NCBI GenBank assembly: GCA_045642205.1
Contig: JAZUIK010000151.1
Coordinates: forward strand, 1 to 8,224
DNA: 8,224 nt
Reading direction: 5' to 3'
DNA from: RUG760 sp045642205
Lineage (GTDB): Bacteria; Bacillota; Clostridia; Lachnospirales; Bianqueaceae
Both the position numbers and the translations under genes were made by a program. Each line of letters begins with the position of its first letter. Position 1 is the first letter of the stretch. Positions 1 through 6,645 of this stretch are shown piece by piece. The notes under the pieces are model-generated. The model was not told where the DNA came from. It searched no databases and saw nothing but the letters and a program-made list of their open reading frames with translations.

Positions 1-603
1 TGTACCCGTAACTTCCAGTCCCAGTTCCTCCGCTATGGGGTGTCCGTCTCCGGTGGAACCGGTCTGGGGGTAGCTTAAGCCTCCCGTAGCGACGATCACA
101 CAATCTGCCTCGTAGGTTTCCGTGGATCCACCGCTTAAGGAAGCCGTAACGCGAAAGCCCGCGTCTCCGGATAGTCCTTCTGAAAGGATAGGTTCCAGGC
201 TTTCCGCCTTGGCACCATAGGCGATCTTGACACCCTTATCTTTAACAAAACGCAAGAGTCCGTCGATGATATCGAAGGATCTGTCGGATACGGGGAAGAC
301 TCTCTGTCCTCTTTCGGTCTTTAACGGGACCTTATAGGATTCCAGAAGGGCCATGATGCCCTGAGGATCGATCTCCTCCAGAGCGGAATAGAGAAAACGG
401 CTGTTGGTAATGGTGTTTTCCATAAAGGTGCGCTTATCGCACTCATTGGTCACATTGCAGCGGCCCTTTCCCGTAATGGCGATCTTGCGTCCTGCCTTTT
501 CGTTCTTTTCAAGCAGCAGTACCTTCATACCCTGCTCTGCTGCTTTTCCTGCAGCCATCATGCCGCTGGCTCCGGCACCGATGACGATCACGTTCCACTT
601 CAT
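1..603 (-). CDS. NAD(P)/FAD-dependent oxidoreductase, HI0933/YhiN/BaiN-like family (partial, C-terminus outside window)
   Basis: The first 201 codons are present; family members are usually about 400-420 residues, so roughly the N-terminal half is seen. The protein starts MKWNVIVIGAGASGMMAAG, a Rossmann beta-alpha-beta FAD-binding fold with GxGxxG at residues 9-14 and the ribose-contacting acidic residue E32 at the end of strand 2. Next comes the family signature GRKIAITGKGRCNVTN at 38-53, and a second FAD motif, ATGG, at 172-175 followed by SYPQTGSTGDG. The family (Pfam HI0933-like) is cytosolic flavoprotein. Some members are annotated as aminoacetone oxidase or as the bile-acid-associated BaiN, but the family is widespread and the true substrate is usually unknown, so I do not assign one. 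The ATG overlaps the stop of the upstream RpiR gene (ATGA, 4 nt), with AAGGA 7 nt before the start. This implies translational coupling. The gene is absent from simple closed-ORF searches because it runs off the window edge. Confidence 0.93.
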   Translation of the reverse strand, partial: MKWNVIVIGAGASGMMAAGKAAEQGMKVLLLEKNEKAGRKIAITGKGRCNVTNECDKRTFMENTITNSRFLYSALEEIDPQGIMALLESYKVPLKTERGQRVFPVSDRSFDIIDGLLRFVKDKGVKIAYGAKAESLEPILSEGLSGDAGFRVTASLSGGSTETYEADCVIVATGGLSYPQTGSTGDGHPIAEELGLEVTGT

Positions 604-1502
604 GAAAGGATCCTTCCGAAGGTATCGGCTTCGTCTCCTGCCTTTTCATAAACATCGTATTCTTTCCAGATGTTCTCCAGAGTGGTCAGATTTCTCTCGA
701 CCTCTTCCTTTCTCTGGCGGCTGATGGCAATGATCAGGGCATTCATCAGACTCATAGGTCCTACCAGGGAGTCCACGAAGGATTCCATGGAGCTGTAAGC
801 CTTCAGTACACAGTCTGCGTTGGCCGCAATGGGAGATTCATCGTTATCCGTCACGGCTACCACGGAAGCCCCCTGCTTTCTGGCATATTCCATGGCTTTG
901 ACCGTACGTTTGGAATAACGGGGGAAACTGATACCGATCATACAATCATCGGGGGAGATCTTCAGGATCTGCTCGAAGGTCTCGGAAATACTGTTGGTCA
1001 AAGCTACGTGGACATTTCCGAAGAACAAGTTCAGATAGTAGCCAAGATAGGATGCCAGGGGCGCAGAAGACCTTACACCCAGTACATAGATCTTCTTGGC
1101 ATTCAGTATCTTCTCCACTGCCTGCTGGAAATCGTTCTCATCCACCAGGTTCATGGTCTCTCGGATGTTCAGGATATCTCCCTGCAGCACCGACTGGACC
1201 AGACGATCGTCCTCGATGTTGGCACTGGATACTTCCATACGCTGCAGTGCGGTCAGTCTGGTACGGATAGTCTCCTCCATGGCTCTTTGCATGCCGGGGT
1301 ATCCGTCATATCCCAGTTCGGACGCAAAACGGACAACGGTGGACTCGGACACACCGACCACCTCACCCATCCTGGCGGCGGTTAGATAGACTGCTTTCTC
1401 GTAATGATTCTGGATATAATCTGCCAGACGCTTCTGGCCTTTACTCATGGTTCCGTATTTCGCTTTGATCCTGACAAGGACATCATCCTGCTTGGTCTTC
1501 AC
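600..1502 (-). CDS. MurR/RpiR-family transcriptional regulator (HTH + SIS domain)
   Basis: This 300-residue protein has the standard RpiR layout. Residues 1-77 form the HTH_6 DNA-binding domain (motif LADYIQNHYEKAVYLTAARM, then recognition region VVGVSESTVVRFASELGYDGYPG at about 48-70). Residues 126-262 form a SIS phosphosugar-binding domain (KKIYVLGVRSSAPLA, then DDCMIGISFPRYSKRTVKAMEYARKQGASVVAVTDN). Family members sense sugar phosphates such as N-acetylmuramate-6-phosphate, glucosamine-6-phosphate or other phosphosugars, and act as repressors or activators; the ligand here cannot be read from sequence. The start is GTG (bases 1502-1500), with a GGAGG 11 nt upstream, a slightly long spacing. 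An in-frame ATG at codon 19 would delete part of the HTH domain and is less likely. The gene lies 39 nt after the pseudouridine synthase stop and overlaps the next gene by 4 nt. There is no sugar transporter or sugar-catabolic gene beside it in the window, unusual for this family. Confidence 0.93.
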   Translation of the reverse strand: MKTKQDDVLVRIKAKYGTMSKGQKRLADYIQNHYEKAVYLTAARMGEVVGVSESTVVRFASELGYDGYPGMQRAMEETIRTRLTALQRMEVSSANIEDDRLVQSVLQGDILNIRETMNLVDENDFQQAVEKILNAKKIYVLGVRSSAPLASYLGYYLNLFFGNVHVALTNSISETFEQILKISPDDCMIGISFPRYSKRTVKAMEYARKQGASVVAVTDNDESPIAANADCVLKAYSSMESFVDSLVGPMSLMNALIIAISRQRKEEVERNLTTLENIWKEYDVYEKAGDEADTFGRILS

Positions 1503-1541
1503 TGTTATACTTGCCTCCGTAATGAAAGTCTATGTTCTTAC

Positions 1542-2258
1542 TTATTCTTCCTTCAGTTTGCGGACTTCACCGTCAGAGAGGATACGATACTGTCCCTCTT
1601 TCACATTGCCCAGTTTCAAAGAACCCTCCTGGATCCTTCTCAGTCTGAGGACCGGGAAACCGACAGCTTCCGCCATACGACGGACCTGATGGTTCTTTCC
1701 CTCGTGGATGGTGATCTCGATGGCGGTATTGCCGTTGCGGATCCCATGGACCTTGACGGTAGCGGGGCTGGTGACAAAGCCATCATCCAGTTTGACACCC
1801 TTCTCCAGTTTGCGTACGGCCTCCAGGGTCATCTCGCCCTTCAGAAGTGCCTCGTAGACCTTGTCCACCTGCTTGCCGGGATGGGTCAGCTTGTATGCCA
1901 GCTCACCATCGTTGGTGAGAAGCAACAGACCGGTGGTCTGATAATCCAGTCTTCCGACAGGATAGAGTCTGACGCCGGGCATGTTGACCAGCTGGGTCAC
2001 ATCGGGACGGTTAAACTGATCGTGAGAGGTGGTAACATAACCGGCGGGCTTATTTAAGAGCACCGTTGTCATGGGCTGCTCTGCCTTCAGGATCTTTCCT
2101 CCGAACTCCACTTTATCTTTATCAGGGTCGACCTTGACACCCATCTCGGTGACGATCACACCATTGACCTTGACTCTGCCTTCCTTGATCCATTCCTCAC
2201 AGCGTCTTCTGGATCCGACGCCGCACTCTGCCATAAACTTTTGCAGACGCTCTTCCAT
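1542..2258 (-). CDS. rluB: 23S rRNA pseudouridine synthase, RluB/RsuA family
   Basis: The protein has 238 residues from the chosen ATG. Residues 1-48 are an S4 RNA-binding domain (MEERLQKFMAECGVGSRRRC...EGRVKVNG). The catalytic domain has LLNKPAGYV at 67-75, the conserved GRLDYQTTGLLLLTND at 102-117 with catalytic Asp105, and GKNHQVRRMAEAVGFPVLRLRR at about 187-208. These are hallmarks of RsuA/RluB/RluE/RluF enzymes, which isomerise uridine to pseudouridine in rRNA in the cytoplasm. In Firmicutes the copy beside scpAB is normally called RluB (YpuL) and acts on 23S helix 89; the exact target is inferred from context. The frame is open further upstream (to 2315), but the S4 domain begins at this ATG, which lies 1 nt after the scpB stop. 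A GAGGAG 10 nt upstream, inside the end of scpB, serves it. RsuA (16S target) is the main alternative. Confidence 0.95.
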   Translation of the reverse strand: MEERLQKFMAECGVGSRRRCEEWIKEGRVKVNGVIVTEMGVKVDPDKDKVEFGGKILKAEQPMTTVLLNKPAGYVTTSHDQFNRPDVTQLVNMPGVRLYPVGRLDYQTTGLLLLTNDGELAYKLTHPGKQVDKVYEALLKGEMTLEAVRKLEKGVKLDDGFVTSPATVKVHGIRNGNTAIEITIHEGKNHQVRRMAEAVGFPVLRLRRIQEGSLKLGNVKEGQYRILSDGEVRKLKEE

Positions 2259-2259
2259 C

Positions 2260-2859
2260 TTAGTTATTCTCCTCATCCACTCCCAGGCTGACCTGCTGAG
2301 CGTTTTCTGGTTCATCCATGTTTTCCAATGTTCCCTGGGTGGGCTCCGGCAGGTGGGGCATATCCTTCACACTGCGCAGCTTAAAGGCCTTCAAGAAAGC
2401 CTCGCTGGTCTTTAACAACAGCGGTCTTCCGGGTGCTCTTAAGCGTCCGGCTTCTTCCACCAGACCCATCTCCATGAGCTTGGTGACCACACCGTCACTG
2501 GATACACCACGGATATCGTTGATCTCCTGTCTGGTGACGGGCTGGCGATAGGTAATGATGGCCAGGGTCTCCAGCTGGGTATCGGTCAGACGGATCTCCG
2601 CCTGCTGCTTATAGAGCATCTCGATCTTATTGTAATAAACAGGGTTGGTACACATCTGGAAACGATCCTCCAGTCGAAGGATGATCATTCCGTACTCTTC
2701 CCTCTCGTATTCGTCCATCAGTCCGAGCAGGATCTTTTCTGTCTCCTGTTTGCCAAGTTCCAGTACCTTCGCGATATCTTTTAACGCGACCGGTTCACCG
2801 GATGCAAACAAAAGGGCTTCACAGATCTTCCTCTCCCTTGAAGGGCATCGTCTCTCCAT
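2260..2859 (-). CDS. scpB: Segregation and condensation protein B (ScpB)
   Basis: ScpB is the winged-helix dimer partner of ScpA; together they bind SMC to form the bacterial condensin that organises and helps segregate chromosomes. From the chosen start it has 199 residues, typical for the family. Residues 11-23 (KICEALLFASGEP) give the N-terminal winged-helix signature. TDTQLETLAIITYRQPVTRQ followed by EINDIRGVSSDGVV (about 92-125) and APGRPLLLKTSEAFLKAF (142-159) are the conserved second winged-helix region. The tail after about residue 165 is acidic and low complexity, as usual. The frame is open to 2913, but the ATG at 2859 has AGAGGA 8 nt before it and gives the expected distance to the EALLFASGEP motif, so I prefer it over the 18-residue-longer version. 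It overlaps the end of scpA by 41 nt, and its stop is 1 nt from the rluB start. Confidence 0.96.
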   Translation of the reverse strand: MERRCPSRERKICEALLFASGEPVALKDIAKVLELGKQETEKILLGLMDEYEREEYGMIILRLEDRFQMCTNPVYYNKIEMLYKQQAEIRLTDTQLETLAIITYRQPVTRQEINDIRGVSSDGVVTKLMEMGLVEEAGRLRAPGRPLLLKTSEAFLKAFKLRSVKDMPHLPEPTQGTLENMDEPENAQQVSLGVDEENN

Positions 2860-3613
2860 ATTGTTTTTCCTCTTCTGATTTTCTCTTTGCTCTGATGTCT
2901 CCGAACATGACATCCTGTTCCAATGCTACTTCGTTATTGCGGGACAATTCCAGCATGGCCATGAAGTAGGTAATCTCTTCGTCCTTGGAATGACTTCCCT
3001 TTCTCAGCTCATAGAAGCTGACGATCTCCATCATATCCAGGGTCTGCTGTAATTCCCTGATCTTATCCGATACCAGATAACGCTCTCTCTGTACGGTGCG
3101 GAAGTTTTTACGGATCTCATCCACACTTTCCTTCTTACTGATCCAGAGTCTTAAGTACAGGGTATAGAGCTCTTCCAGATCCTGATCCTCCAGCAGTTTC
3201 TCTGCGGAGGGCATGGGCTTCTTTCCGCGGATGACCTCAGCCTGTCTGAAGTAGAGTCCCTCTTCCGGTCTTCGGATCATGGGACGCATGGCCTTGGCGG
3301 CATCCTTATATTGCTTATACAGGATCAGGCGACGGATCAGCTCCGCCTCTTCATCTTCCTGTTCCTCCTCCGCTGCCTCGATGGTAGGAAGGAGTTTCTT
3401 TGCTTTCAGATGGATCAGTGTGGCTGCCATGACGATGAACTCGCTGGCCACCTCCATATTCAGCTCATCCCAGGTCTGCAGTACCTGAAGGTACTGTCTG
3501 GTGATCTCCAGAATGGGAATATCGTAGATGTCCACTTTGTTCTTTTCGATCAGATGCAGCAGCAGATCCAGAGGGCCTTCAAAGGAAGGCAGTTTGAACT
3601 GCACGCTGTCCAT
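2819..3613 (-). CDS. scpA: Segregation and condensation protein A (ScpA), kleisin subunit of SMC-ScpAB
   Basis: This 264-residue kleisin bridges the head of one SMC subunit and the neck of the other, closing the condensin ring with ScpB. The N-terminus (FKLPSFEGPLDLLLHLIEKN at 6-25, then KVDIYDIPILEITRQYL and ASEFIVMAATLIHLKAKKLLP at 56-76) is the defining SMC-neck-binding region. A Glu-rich linker follows at 80-92. The C-terminal winged helix holds ITYFMAMLELSRNNEVALEQDVMFGDI at about 214-240. The ATG has AAAGGA 5 nt upstream, and the preceding gene stops only 2 nt before it. The 3' end carries both the ribosome binding site and the start of scpB. The length and all conserved blocks are intact. 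Confidence 0.97.
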   Translation of the reverse strand: MDSVQFKLPSFEGPLDLLLHLIEKNKVDIYDIPILEITRQYLQVLQTWDELNMEVASEFIVMAATLIHLKAKKLLPTIEAAEEEQEDEEAELIRRLILYKQYKDAAKAMRPMIRRPEEGLYFRQAEVIRGKKPMPSAEKLLEDQDLEELYTLYLRLWISKKESVDEIRKNFRTVQRERYLVSDKIRELQQTLDMMEIVSFYELRKGSHSKDEEITYFMAMLELSRNNEVALEQDVMFGDIRAKRKSEEEKQYGETMPFKGEEDL

Positions 3614-3615
3614 AA

Positions 3616-4482
3616 TTATCCTTTCGTGGGAAACAGGCTTCCGATGCCTTCAATGCTCTTGTCCAGATCCTCCCGGTAGATCGGATCTCCGGGAACCAGA
3701 GAGTTGTAATCCACACCGTCACTGCCGGCCTTAGCGGTGGAATGGATGTAGATCTGTCTTTCGCCTCCCAGATACATGGCCACATGGCCGGGGAAGAACA
3801 GAAGATCGCCGGGCTTGATCTCCTCACGGGTGATCTCCTTCAGGCAGTAACCTTCCTTGATAGCTGCGTCACGGTAGATGATGATGCCGCAAAGAAGATA
3901 TGCCATGGAACAAAGACCGCTGCAGTCGATACCCATGGGGGACTTGCCTCCCCAGCGATAATGGGTTCCTTCATACAGCTTGACCATGTCGGTGACCTCT
4001 TTTCTGAAGGTCTCCTCATCCAGATGGTCAGCGGTCCAGCTCAGTTCTGTGTAAGGGACCAGATAGGAGGATTTCGTATAGCCTTTTCGTCCATCCACCA
4101 GGCGGACACAGATCCAGCCTTCACGGATGTCCGTATTAAATTCCTCTTCTGCCTTAAGAAGTACACCGCCCATAGGCACCGTCTGCATAATGGGGCAGTT
4201 GACCTTGGTCTCCTCCATGACATCCAGCTGACGCTTCATATTACGGAGTTTGGGAAGATCCTCTCTCCAGGTGCCCTCGATCAGGCTCTTGGAATCGACC
4301 CAGCCTTCGTAGCCGTATTCCATACGGATGTGGCTGTAGCCGTTTTCTTCCTCCAGGATCTCGCATCCCATGCCGTACAGGGCTTCATCCGTTACGGTCT
4401 CGTGGACGTTGGTGGGATGGTTGTACATGGGAACGATGCATTCTCCGATCAAGGCAGGTCTTTTGCTTTCAGCGTTACTCAT
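3616..4482 (-). CDS. C40 (NlpC/P60) family cysteine peptidase with SH3-like domains, YkfC-like
   Basis: This 288-residue protein has a C-terminal NlpC/P60 domain, about 155-270. The catalytic triad is visible: Cys187 in GIDCSGLC, His233 in PGHVAMYLGG and probably His247 in YIHST. The typical GTHYRWGGKSPMG precedes the Cys and IKPGDLLFF precedes the His. The N-terminal half (about 10-70 and 90-145) looks like two bacterial SH3-type folds, with YGYEGWVDSKSL and EGWICVRLVDGRKGYTKSSYL as their ends. This matches gamma-D-glutamyl-L-diamino-acid endopeptidases such as Bacillus YkfC, which cut free murein peptides bearing an N-terminal L-Ala during wall recycling. There is no signal peptide, lipobox or membrane segment, so it should act in the cytoplasm. 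AAGGAG lies 6 nt before the ATG, a strong site. It starts 64 nt after pulA and ends 2 nt before scpA. The family call is firm; the exact bond cleaved is inferred. Confidence 0.9.
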   Translation of the reverse strand: MSNAESKRPALIGECIVPMYNHPTNVHETVTDEALYGMGCEILEEENGYSHIRMEYGYEGWVDSKSLIEGTWREDLPKLRNMKRQLDVMEETKVNCPIMQTVPMGGVLLKAEEEFNTDIREGWICVRLVDGRKGYTKSSYLVPYTELSWTADHLDEETFRKEVTDMVKLYEGTHYRWGGKSPMGIDCSGLCSMAYLLCGIIIYRDAAIKEGYCLKEITREEIKPGDLLFFPGHVAMYLGGERQIYIHSTAKAGSDGVDYNSLVPGDPIYREDLDKSIEGIGSLFPTKG

Positions 4483-4546
4483 AGCAGTCTCCTTTTATGG
4501 ATCGTTATCTTTCAAATATCTTTGCCAATTGGTCTATCGTGTCGTT

Positions 4547-6643
4547 TTATTCGATGGTCTCATCCGAGATGGCTACCATAGCCGAGCGCATGAACAGCGT
4601 CCAGCGATTGCCCTCAAAGACACTGATGGGCTCTGTGGATGCCACGGATTCATTGACCAGTACATGCCACTTGGTCCTTCTGGTAATACGCATACGACCC
4701 TTGCCTGCCATCTCGGGCAGGTGGATCTCCTTGGCATGGTGGGATCCGTTCAGGATCACCAGAATCTCTTTCGGATCTCCCTTTTTCTGTCCGGGGATCA
4801 GAAATCCGACGATATGTTCATCCTGTTTGAAGATGTTGATCTCTCTGGCAGCCTTGCCGGTAGGATCGGTGAAGCAGGAATATTTCTTACGGATCGCGAT
4901 CAAGCCGCGGTAATACTCATAGAGTTCCTGGAACCTGGTCTTTCTGCCCCAGAAGATATCGTTGATGTTGGCATCTAAGTTGTAGCTGTTGCCTTCACCC
5001 TGCTTACTGCGGCCGAACTCCTCGCCCGCCTGCATGAACGCCGTGCCCTGAGACATCAGAACGATGGCGGCACAGAGTTTATTGATGGCGACACGGATCA
5101 TTTCCGGCTCATTGAAACCGGAGCCGTCGGACTCTACCGTAAAGGTCAGCTTATCCCAGAGTGTATAGTTATCATGACTGCTGACATAGGTGATCATGCG
5201 GGACGGCAGATGGTCATCATCCTTATGGCATCTAGCCAGAACACCCTCCACGATATTTTTCTCCTTGCCCTGTCCGCCGTTGGCGAAGCCGGACATTTCC
5301 TTGACGAAGCAGGATCCCTTAACGCCGTCACGGATCTCATCGTTAAAGACACCGATCTCCGGTTTTAAGGCATCCAGGTTGGACATATTGGCAGGGATGC
5401 TGCCTTCAGGAAGTGCGGGAGGCAGTGCCGCCCAGGGTTCTCCATAGACCAGATAGTTCTTGTTTCCGGGAAGAGAATCCAGCATGTCTCTGACCTCGTT
5501 GATGGTGTCCGTATCATGGATACCCATCAGGTCAAAGCGGAAGCCGTCGATATGGTATTCCTCTGCCCAGTAACGGATGGAATCCAGCATAAAGAGGCGC
5601 ATCATGCTTCTTTCGGAAGCGGTCTCGTTGCCGCAGCCGGAGGCATTGCCGAAGGTGCCGTCTTCCATGGTACGATGGTAATAGTAAGGACAGATCCTCT
5701 CGAACCAGGATTCTTTCGTAAAGTAGGTATGATTGTAGACCACATCCAGAACCACACCGATCCCCTGCTTGTGCAAGCGAAGGATGGCTTCTTTCAGTTC
5801 TTTGATGCGGACCGCACCATGATAAGGATCCTCCGAGAAGGAACCCTCCGGTACGTTATAGTTCAGGGGATCATATCCCCAGTTGTAATTGGATTCTTTT
5901 TTGGTCTCATCCACCGTTGCATTCTCATGTAAGGGAAGCAGATGGATATGGGTGATCCCCAGGTCCTTCACATGATCGATACCGGTGGCATTCAGAGGAT
6001 ATTCTCTGCCTTCCTGAATGATCGGCTCGGTCTCATAGATGGTAGTACCGGTAACTCCCAGGGCAGCATACTTGCCCTTCGGTGCCATTCCGGAATCCTC
6101 GGCGTGGGAAAAATCCTTGACCTGGGTCTCCCAGATAATAGCTTCAGTCTGGGCTCCCTGATAACAATAGGGATCCTCATCCCATCCTTCGGGATCCGTT
6201 TCCTTCAGATCAACGACCATGGAACGAAAACCGTTCACACCGGCGGCTCTGGCATAGGGATCGGCCGCTTCCACGGTCTCCTCTCCAAAGGTCACCTTGA
6301 AGGTATAGTAGATATTTCTAAGATCATTATGAGTTTCGTAAAGCCAGATACCGGGATGCTCCATATCCTGTACCATGGGGAGCTCCAGTAAAAGCTTCGC
6401 ACCCTTTTCCTTATTGGAACCGGTAGAATACAGACACACGGAAACTGCTTCTGCCACAGGAGACCACAGTTTGATGGTGGTTCCCTTCTCTGTTACCACT
6501 GCTCCCAGATCGGTTCCATAGTAAGTGTATGTCTTCTCAAATTCCGGAGACTGATATTGCTTTACCAGCTCAGGAATCGTTTTAAAGGTTGTCCCATTCA
6601 GGAGGATACCCTTTCTGGGCCATACCTTTTTGATTGAATTCAT
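4547..6643 (-). CDS. pulA: Type I pullulanase (alpha-1,6-glucan debranching enzyme, GH13)
   Basis: This 698-residue enzyme hydrolyses alpha-1,6 branch links in pullulan, glycogen limit dextrins or amylopectin. Residues about 40-140 form a CBM48-like beta domain (YYGTDLGAVVTEKGTTIKLWSPVAEAV). The type I pullulanase signature YNWGYDP is at 253-259. The GH13 regions are all present: I DVVYNH (300-305), II GFRFDLMG (367-374) with nucleophile Asp371, III YGEPW (400-404) with acid/base Glu402, and IV SSHDN (488-492) with Asp491. The last ~95 residues form the C-terminal beta domain. No signal peptide, SLH or LPXTG signal is present, so it is probably cytoplasmic like Bacillus AmyX, which is of similar length. 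It starts 2 nt after the methyltransferase stop; AAGGA lies about 12 nt upstream, a long spacing, so re-initiation after the upstream gene probably helps. No other glycogen gene is in the window. Confidence 0.95.
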   Translation of the reverse strand: MNSIKKVWPRKGILLNGTTFKTIPELVKQYQSPEFEKTYTYYGTDLGAVVTEKGTTIKLWSPVAEAVSVCLYSTGSNKEKGAKLLLELPMVQDMEHPGIWLYETHNDLRNIYYTFKVTFGEETVEAADPYARAAGVNGFRSMVVDLKETDPEGWDEDPYCYQGAQTEAIIWETQVKDFSHAEDSGMAPKGKYAALGVTGTTIYETEPIIQEGREYPLNATGIDHVKDLGITHIHLLPLHENATVDETKKESNYNWGYDPLNYNVPEGSFSEDPYHGAVRIKELKEAILRLHKQGIGVVLDVVYNHTYFTKESWFERICPYYYHRTMEDGTFGNASGCGNETASERSMMRLFMLDSIRYWAEEYHIDGFRFDLMGIHDTDTINEVRDMLDSLPGNKNYLVYGEPWAALPPALPEGSIPANMSNLDALKPEIGVFNDEIRDGVKGSCFVKEMSGFANGGQGKEKNIVEGVLARCHKDDDHLPSRMITYVSSHDNYTLWDKLTFTVESDGSGFNEPEMIRVAINKLCAAIVLMSQGTAFMQAGEEFGRSKQGEGNSYNLDANINDIFWGRKTRFQELYEYYRGLIAIRKKYSCFTDPTGKAAREINIFKQDEHIVGFLIPGQKKGDPKEILVILNGSHHAKEIHLPEMAGKGRMRITRRTKWHVLVNESVASTEPISVFEGNRWTLFMRSAMVAISDETIE

Positions 6644-6645
6644 TT

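Noticed and set aside
1404..2057. A 217-codon plus-strand open frame across the rpiR/rluB junction
   Set aside because: It lies antisense to two clear genes, and its translation has no recognisable domain and an odd composition rich in His, Leu and Asp, typical of shadow frames.
2259..2315. A 19-residue N-terminal extension of the pseudouridine synthase
   Set aside because: The S4 domain begins at MEERLQKFMAE. The extension overlaps the end of scpB and would displace the GAGGAG site that fits the inner ATG.
2860..2913. An 18-residue N-terminal extension of ScpB (MSCSETSEQRENQKRKNN)
   Set aside because: ScpB homology starts near EALLFASGEP; the inner ATG has a good ribosome binding site and gives the usual length. 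The extension is polar and lies within scpA coding sequence.
4483..4546. Possible internal promoter or terminator in the 64-nt gap after pulA
   Set aside because: Only a short CCAATTGG palindrome (4525-4532) is present. There is no stem with a T-run and no -35/-10 pair at proper spacing on the minus strand.
3742..4581. A 279-codon plus-strand open frame opposite the NlpC/P60 gene
   Set aside because: The minus-strand gene has an intact catalytic triad, a strong ribosome binding site and fitting spacing. The plus-strand frame has no homology signal and no ribosome binding site of note.
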